Shown: one piece after another, positions 29,705 to 40,000 of the stretch
Position numbering within the stretch: position 1 is the stretch's first letter
Layout of the letters: each line of letters starts with the position of its first letter
Source: Piper betle
Lineage: Eukaryota > Streptophyta > Magnoliopsida > Piperales > Piperaceae
Assembly (NCBI GenBank): GCA_033002965.1
Contig: JAURVB010012933.1
Coordinates: 1 to 64,000 of the forward strand
Length of the DNA: 64,000 nt
Direction of reading: 5' to 3'
Program-made: the position numbers and the translations under genes
The notes under the pieces: generated by a model
Told to the model about the DNA's origin: nothing
Database searches by the model: none
Seen by the model: only the letters and a program-made list of their open reading frames with translations

Positions 29705-29708
<4 letters not shown>
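28954..29708. mobile_element. (TA)n-flanked GC-rich MITE-like element B
   Basis: About 755 bp between (TA)n tracts. Its ends are inverted and imperfect: left CTGTACTCCATCACAGCCA, right (reverse complement) TTGTATTGCAGCACAGCCA. Each contains the near-palindrome CACAGCCATCTTGGCTGTG or a relative. Inside the left end is GTTGGATTAACATCCAATGG then CCAAGAT, shared with element A. Inside the right end is a perfect 16-bp inverted pair GTTTCAGCCGTTGGAT / ATCCAACGGCTGAAAC. The core (29047-29480) is extremely G-rich on the plus strand, with open frames in several phases that are compositional artefacts. Confidence 0.65.

Positions 29709-29746
<38 letters not shown>
29709..29746. repeat. (TA)n microsatellite
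   Basis: About 19 uninterrupted TA units abutting the right end of element B. Confidence 0.95.
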
Positions 29747-29752
<6 letters not shown>

Positions 29753-30080
29753 ATTGTATGCTCTGTTGATTTGCCCGGGCTGCACGTAGTGGTGTCATTG
29801 TATACAATATGTATGTATGATATGGGCATATTACCATCGATCAGATTCTAGTACATATATATGTTTATGGCATGCTCTGTTGACTTATCTGGGCTGCACA
29901 TTGTGTCATTATACACAATATGTATATATGATATAAACATATTACCATCGATCAGATTCTGGTGTGTGTGTGTGTGTATATATATATATATTTTTATTTA
30001 TTTATGATACGTTGAATGCTCTATTGACTTATCCGGGTTGCACGTAGTGTCATTGTACACAGTATGTATGTATGATTATA

Positions 30081-30690
30081 TATGTAAGTTTGATTTTTAT
30101 TGGCTGTTGAGTAGTTTCGGCCTATGCTTTTGAAATTTGCTACTTCGTTGGTACGATAATAGTAAAATTATTAACTTCATGGATTTTTAACATCACATTT
30201 CAGTTTGCCACTATACTAAAAATTTGGGATGTTACAAGTTAAGTATTCATGTTAGCGTTCATAATAATATGACTATGGTCATGTGTGTAATGAACTACGT
30301 AATTAGACATACACGATGGAATATTTAGAGGAGTGCCTTTACACTTTTTTTTCTTTGAAAATAAAAATGTTAGACGTGTACTTTGAGCCTGGTCACTTTC
30401 TTCCGATTTTATTTAATTCTCTTGATCATTATAGTCACAGTAGTCCATGTTAGAGCTTTAGAGTATCATCACAACTTTCATGATAAGTTTTCTTCTTTTT
30501 TTTAAAAAAAAATAATAATAATAATAATAAGGCACACGAGGATAATAATAATAAGGCAAATGAAGACCCGGTGACCACCGTCCACTGTACAGAACATGAC
30601 CGTAATCGTAACCCTCTCCCTCACAGTTCCCTATAGTATTCACAAGTTAATTATAAGTGACAAGGGCAACTTTTATATACATAAATCGGC
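30081..30690. other. AT-rich spacer before the P450 pseudogene
   Basis: AT-rich, with an (AAT)n stretch at about 30511-30530 repeated in short form near 30543-30553. No coding signal until P450 similarity starts abruptly at 30691. Confidence 0.5.
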
Positions 30691-31130
30691 CTCGATGCAA
30701 GACTAAGAAAAAATTTTCAAGAATGGGATGAGTTTCTTGACATGGTCATTGAGGAACACCTTGATCCATCTAGAGCAAGGGTTGATGGGGATGGGCAAGG
30801 TTTTGTCGATATTTTACTTGATATTGAAAAGAATGGTGAGACCGGTTTCAATCTTGGTAGAGATGGCATAAGGGCTATTCTTCTGGTAACGAACTAACTT
30901 GCTCTAATCTTATATTTTATTAAATTAATTTTTTTAACTCTTATATATATGTGTACTTTTTTCAGGACACTTTGCTGCTGGAACGTATATAGACTATCTA
31001 GGTGTCCATTGTGTGGCTAATCGCAGAGCTCATTAGACAACCAAGAGTACTGAACATGGCGCAAGATGAAATTAGGGAAGTCGTCAATGGAAGGGATCGG
31101 ATACTAATTAACAGATGGGCTACTTGAAAT

Positions 31131-31901
31131 CAAGGTTGTGAAAATCGCCGGATCCGAATTGGAATCGGCCGATTCCACTCAGATCGGATGAAAACCGATT
31201 CAAAAACCCATTGAATCGGTTTTCATCCGAATCTGTCCGTGAATCGGCCGATTCCAACCGATTCTAGCCGATTCGGAATCGGCCCAAATCGGCCGATTCC
31301 GGGCGCAAGGGGGCAAGGCGCTCAGGGGTGGCGGTAGGGTGGGGCAGCGGCGGCGGGGAGGGACAGGGTGGGGCTGGCGGGGGTAGGTGGAGCGCGGCGG
31401 GTGCAAGGCAAGGTGCGGCGGGCGAGGCGAGGCGGGCAGGGGTCCGGGGAGGGGCAGGGCGGGTGGGCGCAGGGCCGGGCGGGGCGGGTCTGGGGGAGGG
31501 GGGGCGCGGCAGCGGTGGCGGCGACAGCGGCGACGGGGAAGGAGGGCGGATGCGGGAGAGAAAATGCGAAGGGAAAGAAATAATACTCGTGGCATTCTCA
31601 TAATTAAAACTTGACTCGTGTCCGACTCGAGTCAAAAATAATAACTAACTCTAAATAATTCCAAAAATCTAAAAAAATATGAAAAAATATCATAAAATAT
31701 AATACACATAATAATATCAAAATGACATCAATATCTAATTTTTATATATTTATATTATGAGTTGTCAAATTATTATATATGACCGATTTGGACCTATTCA
31801 GACCGATTCAACTAAACCGATTCCTGTCCGATTTAGACCGATTCCGATTCTGAATCTAACTCCCTCAAAAACCGATTCCGATTCCGATTTATGCAACCAT
31901 G
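31131..31901 (+). mobile_element. Non-autonomous hAT element, copy 1 in the P450
   Basis: 771 bp flanked by perfect 8-bp duplications CTTGAAAT (31123-31130, 31902-31909). Ends CAAGGTTG and CAACCATG are inverted. Both subterminal regions are packed with CCGATT/AATCGG words, as hAT transposases use clustered short subterminal motifs. The middle (about 31300-31560) is G-rich on the plus strand; the right half is AT-rich and includes a segment shared with the LTR family at 51465-51605. No transposase. Confidence 0.88.
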
Positions 31902-32102
31902 CTTGAAATCAATGGTGAAGGAAACACTAAGAATGCATCCGCCGTGACACATTGTTAGTCCCTAGGCAATCCATGCAAAATGTTCAGGTTCAAGAGTACT
32001 ATGTTCCTTCAAAAACCAGAATGCTTATCAATGCTTGGGCAATTGGAAGGTATCCCAAATCATGGAATACACCTAATGAGTTTTGGCCGAAGAGATTTAT
32101 GG

Positions 32103-32889
32103 CAAGGATGTGAAAATCGCCGATTCTGAATCGGAATCAACCGATTCCACTCAGATCGGATGAAAACCGATTCAAAAAACCCATTGAATTAGTTTTCGTC
32201 CGAATCGGTCCGTGAATCGACCGATTCGAGCCGATTCCGACCGATTTGAGCCGATTCGGAATCGGCCCAAATCGGCCGATTCCGGGCGCAAGGGGGTGTG
32301 TGCATGGCGGGGTGGGGCAACGGCGGCGGGGGAGGGACATGGCGGTGCTGGTGGGGGAGGCGGGGCGTGGCGGGCGCGAGGCGAGGCACGGCGGGTGAGC
32401 GGCGGGCGGGGCGAGGACGGGGTGGGGCGGATCTGGGGGAGGGGGGCAGGGCGCGACGGGCACAAGACAGGGCGGGGCGGGTCTAGGCGGAGGGGCGTGG
32501 CAGCGGCGGTGGCGGCAACAGGGAAGGAGGGCGGATGCAGGAGAGAAAATGTTAAGGGAAAGAAATAACACTCATGGCATTCTCGTAATTAAAACTTGAC
32601 TTGTGTCTGACTCGAGTCAAAAATAATAACTAACTCTAAATAATTCAAAAAAAATCTTAAAAAATATGAAAAAGATATCATAAAATATAATACACACAAT
32701 AATATCAAAATGACATCAATATCTAATTTTTATATATTTATGTTATGAGTTGTCAAATTATTATATATGACCGATTTGGACCTATTTAGACCGATTCAAC
32801 TAAACCGATTCTTGTCTAATTTAGATCGATTCCAATTCCAAATCTGACTCCCTCGAAAACCGATTCCGATTCCGATCTATACAACCATG
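32103..32889 (+). mobile_element. Non-autonomous hAT element, copy 2 in the P450
   Basis: 787 bp, same orientation and same family as the copy at 31131. Flanked by perfect 8-bp duplications ATTTATGG (32095-32102, 32890-32897); ends CAAGGATG and CAACCATG. Different target sequences prove an independent insertion rather than duplication of the locus. Sequence differs from copy 1 mainly in the G-rich core. Confidence 0.88.
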
Positions 32890-33127
32890 ATTTATGGAAA
32901 GCACTAGTAAGTCTAGTTGTGTTGATTTTCAGCTAGTCCCATTTGGCGCAAGCCGAAGAATGTGCCCAGGAATGAGCTATGCAACTACAACCATGGAACT
33001 TGTACTGGTAAGCCTTATAAACTGGTTCGATTGGGAACTAGCTACGGGAATTGGAGAGGAGGTAGACATGGATGAAGCCTTTGGCATAACTGTTGGAAAG
33101 AAAAATCACCTTCTCTTGATTGCTTAA

Positions 33128-33803
33128 GAGCACTTCAAGTAGGATTGTGTGATCTGTTTTTCTCTCCAAAGAGCCAGAATCGACAGAAAATCATGTTGGT
33201 TAGTTGAGATCATCGGACATGGAAGTGTTTGATTATCTGCTTGTATTACAAAAACGTTGGTGTGTCCATGATGATGCTTGTTCTCGACGTCAAATACTTC
33301 GTCTAATGTTATGTATGAAAATGGTTTATTTAAATTGTACCCCTCTAATTCTTGGTTCTCTAGACCAATTATTAGATGATTTTCATATAAAAGAATAATA
33401 TGCATAGTCATGTGTATTTATCATGTATTTTACAAGTTCTAAATTGCACTCTTATTGCTAGTCTATGAATCTTCGTCTCCTCCGTCCACGCCTTTATCAA
33501 TATTTAACCGTGCTTTACACAACCAAAAAACAAGAGAATTCATTCTACATGAAAGGAATGAACAGAAAACTAGAATTATTTTGAATGCATGCAATTATAA
33601 ATAAGAACCATTATTCAACTCTATGTACTCATGATCACAAGCTGGTAATTCAGTTCATGGAACTCGAAATATGGATGAAATAATTACAACTATCAAGCAC
33701 ATCAAAACTCTTCTTATAGGCCAAAATTAAACTAGATAGTTACTTAAGCCAGTATCATGGGCTCACCAATATATAGTTAGCCTAATGTTAAGATCATAAC
33801 TAG
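33128..33803. other. Spacer between P450 pseudogene and coiled-coil gene
   Basis: AT-rich sequence holding the old P450 3' flank and the 3' flank of the convergent gene that ends at 33804. No further feature seen. Confidence 0.5.
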
Positions 33804-34418
33804 CTATCTTCCTTCCACATATCGCAACCACAACAACGACATAACCATGAAGAAAACAGTAACAAACAGGAAGCTCAATCCATCTGCTCTCCCTTTGTAC
33901 TTGGCGGCGGCCTCCAACTTATGCATATCTTCTCCCATCAGCTTCATCCTCTTGTTGGTCCTAGCGTTCTCCTCCTGCATGTCATTGACATTTGATTTCA
34001 ATAGCATCACCTCGTCCCTGGCCTGCTTGTTTTTCTTCTCCAATTCCATGCAATTGCCCTTCAGAATCCTCTCCAAACCGCTCTGACGTTTGATCCTCTC
34101 TTCCAAGCCATGAACAAGGCCTTCCAAGCTCTTAATGATGACACCCAAGCTATTGTCATTGTACCCATCTGGATTTTTCTTGAGGAGGTTGCATAACTGT
34201 GACTTGAAACCGGCCATCTCCTTGTGATGATGATCAAGAGAGGAAGATTGATTGCTAGCGACTTCATGTGTAAGGGTAGATATTTGAGACTTGAGGGTTG
34301 AGTTTTCTTGTAGGAGGGTCTGTACTTGGTGGGAAAGGTTCTCTTTAATGGTGATCAGTTCTTCCAACTCTCGAATCAACTTGGAGAACTCTGTGACCAC
34401 GGACTCGTACTCTTCCAT
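33804..34418 (-). CDS. Tail-anchored coiled-coil protein, unknown function
   Basis: Single exon, 204 residues from the ATG at 34418 (MEEYESVVTEFSKLIRELEE). Longer readings would need a non-ATG start. Almost the whole protein is heptad-like and charged (ENLSHQVQTLLQENSTLKSQ; LEKKNKQARDEVMLLKSNV), predicting a long coiled coil. A hydrophobic segment at the extreme C-terminus (GLSFLFVTVFFMVMSLLWL) followed by RYVEGR fits a tail anchor, so the coil should face the cytosol from ER, Golgi or outer organelle membranes. A TATA-like sequence lies about 40-50 bp upstream on the minus strand (34457-34466). I do not recognise the family. Confidence 0.7.
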   Translation of the reverse strand: MEEYESVVTEFSKLIRELEELITIKENLSHQVQTLLQENSTLKSQISTLTHEVASNQSSSLDHHHKEMAGFKSQLCNLLKKNPDGYNDNSLGVIIKSLEGLVHGLEERIKRQSGLERILKGNCMELEKKNKQARDEVMLLKSNVNDMQEENARTNKRMKLMGEDMHKLEAAAKYKGRADGLSFLFVTVFFMVMSLLWLRYVEGR

Positions 34419-35230
34419 GAGTGCAAGAAAAGAAAAGGCTTGATACACAGGGGTTGCATATAAATATGTTTATGTTATGGTGAAGATAACCAAAGAAGAA
34501 GATGCAACTAAAAATCACGATTATCATGGTAGATATTACTTCTTGGCCGAGAATATGTCGGTTAAATTGGACTAGGTCGAGGTTATTCCGGGGCGACCAG
34601 GTCGAGGGACCTAAATTAATTAACGAAATAATAGGCCCTTATAATAATAACTAGGTTATTACCGCATAGGGACAATTATAAAAAATTTTAAAAAGTTTAT
34701 ATTGTTAATATTTAAATTAAATTAATAACTAATTAATTATAAATGGAGTTTTTATTATTAATATAATATGATTATCTTAAACGTTGAAATCATGTTTATC
34801 AATTTTATATACTTTATATTATAAGTCGATGTAGCCATGTTCATAAAATGTCATGCATGTCAATTTTATAATTTTGTATAATTGTCTTATCAAAGTTATG
34901 TTTATAAATTACTTATGAATAATTATATAGGAGAGAATAAGATGGCTAATAGGAATATAGATTTACATATAAAATATTGTCTTTTTCCTTATAAAAAGAA
35001 TGTTATTATTAATGCATATTAGGTGTAGGCCCATAATTAACCACACGAAAGAGAAAGCTGTGAACGAAGGAGAAGCAAAAATTTCATCCTACTATAATAT
35101 ATAATAGATTATAATAACTACAAGACCTCCGCATAGGACGAAATATATTCCTTGCAAATTTAACATTAAAATGGACATACCCAAATTAGAAACCACTTAA
35201 GAAATCAAAATAATGGAAGTATTTCATATA
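34419..35230. other. Upstream flank of the coiled-coil gene, AT-rich
   Basis: Promoter-proximal sequence of the minus-strand gene followed by AT-rich DNA. The left edge of the viral similarity further right is not sharply defined and may begin anywhere in 35050-35300. Confidence 0.4.
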
Positions 35231-36227
35231 ATATGTTTACTTTTGGAAAATTAATAAATGAGGTTGTGACGGAATGTTTAGGTTTATGTAATGATCTAAT
35301 TCTTAAAAATCAACTTAAAAAAACAAAAATTATTAGGTAAAAAGGAATTAGGAGAATTTTGTAAACAATTTGGTACTACTCCTTATCCTACACCTCCACC
35401 AAAAGTAAGAAATAATAAAAAAACAATTTATTTCAAATAGGAAAAGATATAGAAAACCTATAAATAAAGAAAATAAAGATAAAAATGTTATAAAACCTAA
35501 GAAAAATATTAAGCCTGGAGCTAAAGCAAGCAGTTTAAAACCAGTAGTATGTTGGGATTGTGGTTAATCTAGACATACATAGAATCAATGCAAATTGAGG
35601 AAAAAGATTAAATAATTAAATATTCTTGAGGAAGACAAGGAAAGTTTATTATCTATGTGTAACACCCTGATTTCGGTTCCCTTAAAAATCGAATCAGAAA
35701 CGTTGCGATCGAGTCGAGTCATATTTAAAGTTGTCAATTGGTATAACTCGATCGATAAAATAGATCGAAATAACCTTCTTGGTATCAGGTATCAGGAGAA
35801 TAGAAGACACCATTAAATACACGTCAAAACACATCAAACATAAATAAAAGTAAAAAAGTAAATAACTACGCTGAACTCAAGTGTGTGTAATATTTATCTG
35901 TCCTCCCACCAAAGTCAATTCAAGATTTCAAGACCTACATAAATTATATGAACAACGTCAATAACAAATATTACTGGTCCCAAAAAAACTAATACAAACT
36001 TGAAAATGGGTATTTTATTACCCACGAAAACTTATAAAACTTCACGATTTGCCTCACACTGGGCAGTAAGTAAACATACTTAAGCAAGTGTTGGCTTGTA
36101 TGCGTTGCTTATAATCATATCCATACATACAATACTTATGCCCTTACATTTTCCATACCACCCATTATGGTACTCAAGTGGCAAAAAAAAACAGTTAAGT
36201 TAGTGCCACAAATTCCAGAAATATATT

Positions 36228-36316
36228 GTATTATGCAGTACCCTTATACACCGCACTACCTCAGGGTGTAGTGCAGTCCACACATTTTTACGGTGTATAA
36301 GGGTACTGCATAATAC
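36228..36316. repeat. Perfect 26-bp inverted repeat (hairpin) in the LTR
   Basis: Arms 36228-36253 and 36291-36316 are exact reverse complements over 26 bp. The 37-bp loop contains a second nested pair GCACTAC/GTAGTGC. The element at 48983 has only a loosely similar sequence at the corresponding place. Confidence 0.9.
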
Positions 36317-36979
36317 GTCCATGCATATCTTCGTACCACTTATTCTTTTATTCGTAAAATCCGTAAAAATGTGCGTACTTGTATAATAAGTTTAAGAAAA
36401 AAGCTTGTATCATACATTTCTGGAGCTTCAGTTCAAAAACCAATAAGGGATCTCATCCTTGTAATTTTATTAAACATACGTAGAAAACACAGCTAAATGG
36501 CCCGACATCAAAGGGATGTAATAAAATACTGTCAATGTCGTCCTACATATAAAACACGATTAAACTCGACACGTAGGGAATCAAGCAGAGAGGAAGAGTC
36601 CTATGGACCTGCGGTTCCAAGCTCCAAGCATATCTGCACATCTACGGTGAGCTCGGACTCCGAAACTTACATCAGAACTGACTATTAATTAAAATATTAG
36701 CTTCTTTATATGATGTATACTCATGATGTGAGCTACTATCATCAATACATCCTAATAAAGAAAACAGTGTTAAGAAACCTACAACTGAACACCTGGTACA
36801 CAAATCGATACATAATGATAATATATAACAAATAAATACACTCATAGATAATTCGGTAAATAATAAATACATAAATATGAACAATACTATAATTGTAAAA
36901 TAATAATATAATTATACTATATAAATATACGGGTAAATACGAGTAAATATCAACATATACTCATGTTAGCAAACATATA

Positions 36980-36982
<3 letters not shown>

Positions 36983-37016
<34 letters not shown>
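36983..37016. repeat. (TA)n microsatellite within the LTR
   Basis: About 17 TA units inside the solo LTR, with no GC-rich element next to it. Confidence 0.9.
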
Positions 37017-37020
<4 letters not shown>

Positions 37021-40000
37021 TCAATAAATAAATAAACAAATAGTTGATACTCATTAATCATGAATATTAATAATATCATAGTCATACAATACAAGAATAC
37101 ATAATTAAATATAAATAAATAATAACATACACATAATGAATAAATAAATAAATATGTGTATATATAAAAATAAATATATACAATTTAGTACACATAAGAA
37201 GACTAATATTCAATAAGTAAATATAATGTTAACACTAACAAATAATCATGTAAGCATTCATCATATATGATAAAGATATAAAAATAAATAAATAAATAAA
37301 TAAATCAAAAAAAATGATCACAACATCCAATCATGCTAAATTATATAAATATGCATCTAAACTAATATAGAAGTTCTCGAATTACCCAAAACGATGCAAG
37401 AACAGACAAAAATGATCCAAAAATAAGCTGAACTGGACTGAAAAGAGCTGAACCAGACCAAGTTGGGTCGGCTAGGCTGGTTTGGACTGATGGACATGGA
37501 CACAGACTGGCGGACACAGGCACGACTAGGCAGAGGCGGGCACAACCGGGCAGGTAAACGGGCCGAACAAGGGCAGCAGTGCCTGTCGTTGGAAAATGCC
37601 GATGACTACACGGTAGAGGCTGTTGTTAGTCGCGATCAACAGAGGGGACGACGAGGAACGTGATGGTGGTAGCGATCAGAGGAGTTCGGCCGCTGGCTAG
37701 CCAGAAATCGGCCAAAAATTGGCCGCATCGCTACAGTGTGTGTCGACGTCGCTGGCGATGATCGTGGCCACAACGAAAGTCAATGTCACTCTCAAATAGA
37801 AGATCTCACCAAGATGAAGCTTTTGAGGTAGTCGGCTTCACTGGAGGATAGTCGTCAGCGCAGGGTTGCGGTGGCTGAGAAAACTGACAGCAAAAATGTT
37901 GCCTCAGGGGGCAACTACGGCGGCGCCGGTGGTGATCGTGGGTATGGCAAGGTGGTCATGGTTGTACCGATTCAGTGGCCGGGGTGAGGCAGAGACTCGC
38001 CTGCAGCAAGCCAAAGTGGCGGTGGCACTAGGGGTGTAACTCTAAAAATGTGGGAGGAAACCTTTGGAAATCAAATATAGAATGCTATGGTTGAGTGGAT
38101 GGCTCATATTTTGACACATGGCAAGATCTGAGCATTCAACAACTTAGTGGCCTAGTCGGGGCCACCTATGGGTATGTGTAATATACACATGGATGGAAAG
38201 CTCAGATTGAGACCGTCCAAAGTCGAAATTGACTCGAGTTATAAAAGTGACTTTATAGGCGAGAATCGAGGCAAGAAGGGTAAATGAGCCTCAAAACCCT
38301 GAACGCAATCAAGCTAGGCCCACGGGGTATAATCTGATGATCCGAAATCCTTATGATGCATGTAATGAGATACCCTGAAAATCTTAAACGAATACTAAAC
38401 GTTGCAATGGCCTAGATCTAATCCTAAAATCCTGGCTAACTCATAAAAATTATATGTATACCTCATGTATATACTAATAACTCATGCTCTAATGTATCAT
38501 AACTGAAACTATTATATGCATGTTGGGCATACTCAATATCTATAACATGCTCATATGGCCATCTTGGCCTCATACTCGTATTCTTAAAATTATTATGGCT
38601 TGAGCTTGCTCTAATGACTCGAGACTAGTCCAAATCGGGTAAACTACAAGCGGGTAAAACTCTTACCCGAAGTTGGGGTTTTACACTATGTTAGAAGAAA
38701 ATAGTAGTGAAGAAACATCTAAATATGAAGCTTTAGAATTAAATAATTCAGATAATGAATATTCTTAATAATGCTTCTGACTGTGCATGTTATAATACCA
38801 TTGTGGATTTAAACAAGGTTAGTATTAATATGATAACAACACATGAATCATTATTATTAGGTATAACTGATTCTATTGAAGACAAAAATCAACAAAGAAA
38901 ATTAATAAAAAAGGTTTTAGCCACATCTAAAGAGAAAAAAATAGAACCAAAGAAAGAAGCTCTTGTTTACCAATCATATACAATGACTGATGGTTTTGAC
39001 AGGGTAAAGAAAGAGAAACCTATTTTTATTAATGATCTAAAAGAAGAGATAAACTCCTTAAAAACAAAAGTAAGACACTTACGAAGGAGAATAGAAATAT
39101 TAGAACTAGCGAATGATACAAATGTCCAAGATAATGATAAAGATTATGAATTAAATATATTTGAAGATTCAAAATTTCAGATTGGGGAATCTTCAAAAGA
39201 ATATTTAAATGTTATAGAACAAACGATAACTAGGAGATATATATTAAGAATAAAAATAATTCTTAATAAAGAATTTACTTTAGAAACACTAGTATTAGTA
39301 GATACTAGTGTTGATCATAATATTATAAAAGAAGGATTAATTCCTACTAAATATTAGTAGAAAACTTCACAAAGGTTATCAATAGCAAATGATCAAAGGC
39401 TAAAAGTATGTATTGGTGAAACGTGTTTGTTTTTAACTTTTATTTTAGTAAAAGATGCAGGAACTGAGGTTATCTTAGGTAACCCATTTACTGCAATTAT
39501 ATAACCATTTTTTATAGATAATTTTTTATAGATAATGTAGGAATACATACAAGGTTACAAGGAAATGATATAACTTTTCAATTAGAATTTCCAAAAAACA
39601 AACACATATTTCTGCATTAAAAGAGAAAACTATGCATAAAACGTCTCAAATAAATTTTTTAAAGGATGAAGTTAGAAGCTTAACATTATCTAAGTGAATA
39701 GATTCTCCATAAATAAAGGATAAAATTGAAAATTTTAAAAAAATTATTTGAGTTAGATTTATGCAATAAATTACCAAATGCTTTTTGGAATAGGAAAAAA
39801 CATGAGATTTATCTTCCTTATGAAGATAATTTTTCATGAATCACGGATGCCTACTAACGCTGGACCAATTCAAATGAATAAAAAATTAGGACAGTATTGC
39901 CAAGAAATAATTAAAAGTCTTTTGGATAATAAACTAATGAGGCCTAGTAAGTCTCCATAGTCGTGTTCCACTTTCTATGTGTATAAGGCTTATGAAATAG

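Larger units (their letters stand above)
28870..30080. repeat. Tandem repeat array interrupted by element B
   Basis: Units starting with ATGCTCTGTTGA-type sequence lie at about 29758, 29872 and 30017. They share GGGCTGCAC.TAGTG, GTCATTGTA.ACA.TATGTATGTATGAT and ATTACCATCGATCAGATTCT. A diverged unit (ATGTTACCGTCAACTAGATT) lies left of element B at about 28872-28953. In each unit the word GATTCT/GATTATGG leads into an AT- or GT-rich microsatellite. Element B sits in that microsatellite of the first unit. Confidence 0.75.
30691..33127 (+). pseudogene. CYP71-type cytochrome P450 pseudogene, C-terminal half, twice interrupted
   Basis: P450s of this type are ER-bound monooxygenases of specialised metabolism. 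Only the part after about mid-protein is present; nothing P450-like lies left of 30691. Pieces: 30691-30885 (LDARLRKNFQEWDEFLDMV ... DGIRAILL), the conserved CYP71 intron (30886-30965), 30966-31130, 31902-32102 and 32890-33127 ending KKNHLLLIA. The heme-binding motif FGASRRMCPG is intact. Lesions: a base missing in the T run at about 30972 (oxygen-binding helix AAGT), a shift near 31010, a stop before 31130, a shift and stop near 31945, and two transposon insertions. No functional product is possible. The two hAT copies contribute about 64 percent of the span. Confidence 0.9.
35658..38685 (+). mobile_element. Solo LTR inserted in the pararetrovirus relic
   Basis: 3028 bp starting TGTAACACCC and ending GGGGTTTTACA, flanked by perfect 5-bp duplications CTATG (35653-35657, 38686-38690). 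TG...CA ends with a 5-bp duplication are the LTR signature. No gag/pol or second LTR is present, so it is a recombined solo LTR. Length and ends fit long-LTR Ty3/gypsy families (Tekay/Del-like, inference). It shares segments with the LTRs at 47-52.7 kb (ATTACTGGTCC near 35967 and 49582). Its 3' third contains a GC-rich stretch (37460-38030). Confidence 0.88.

Noticed and set aside
35658..38685. Considered as part of the pararetrovirus genome
   Set aside because: Perfect 5-bp duplication and TG...CA ends show a later insertion; composition and frames differ from the virus.
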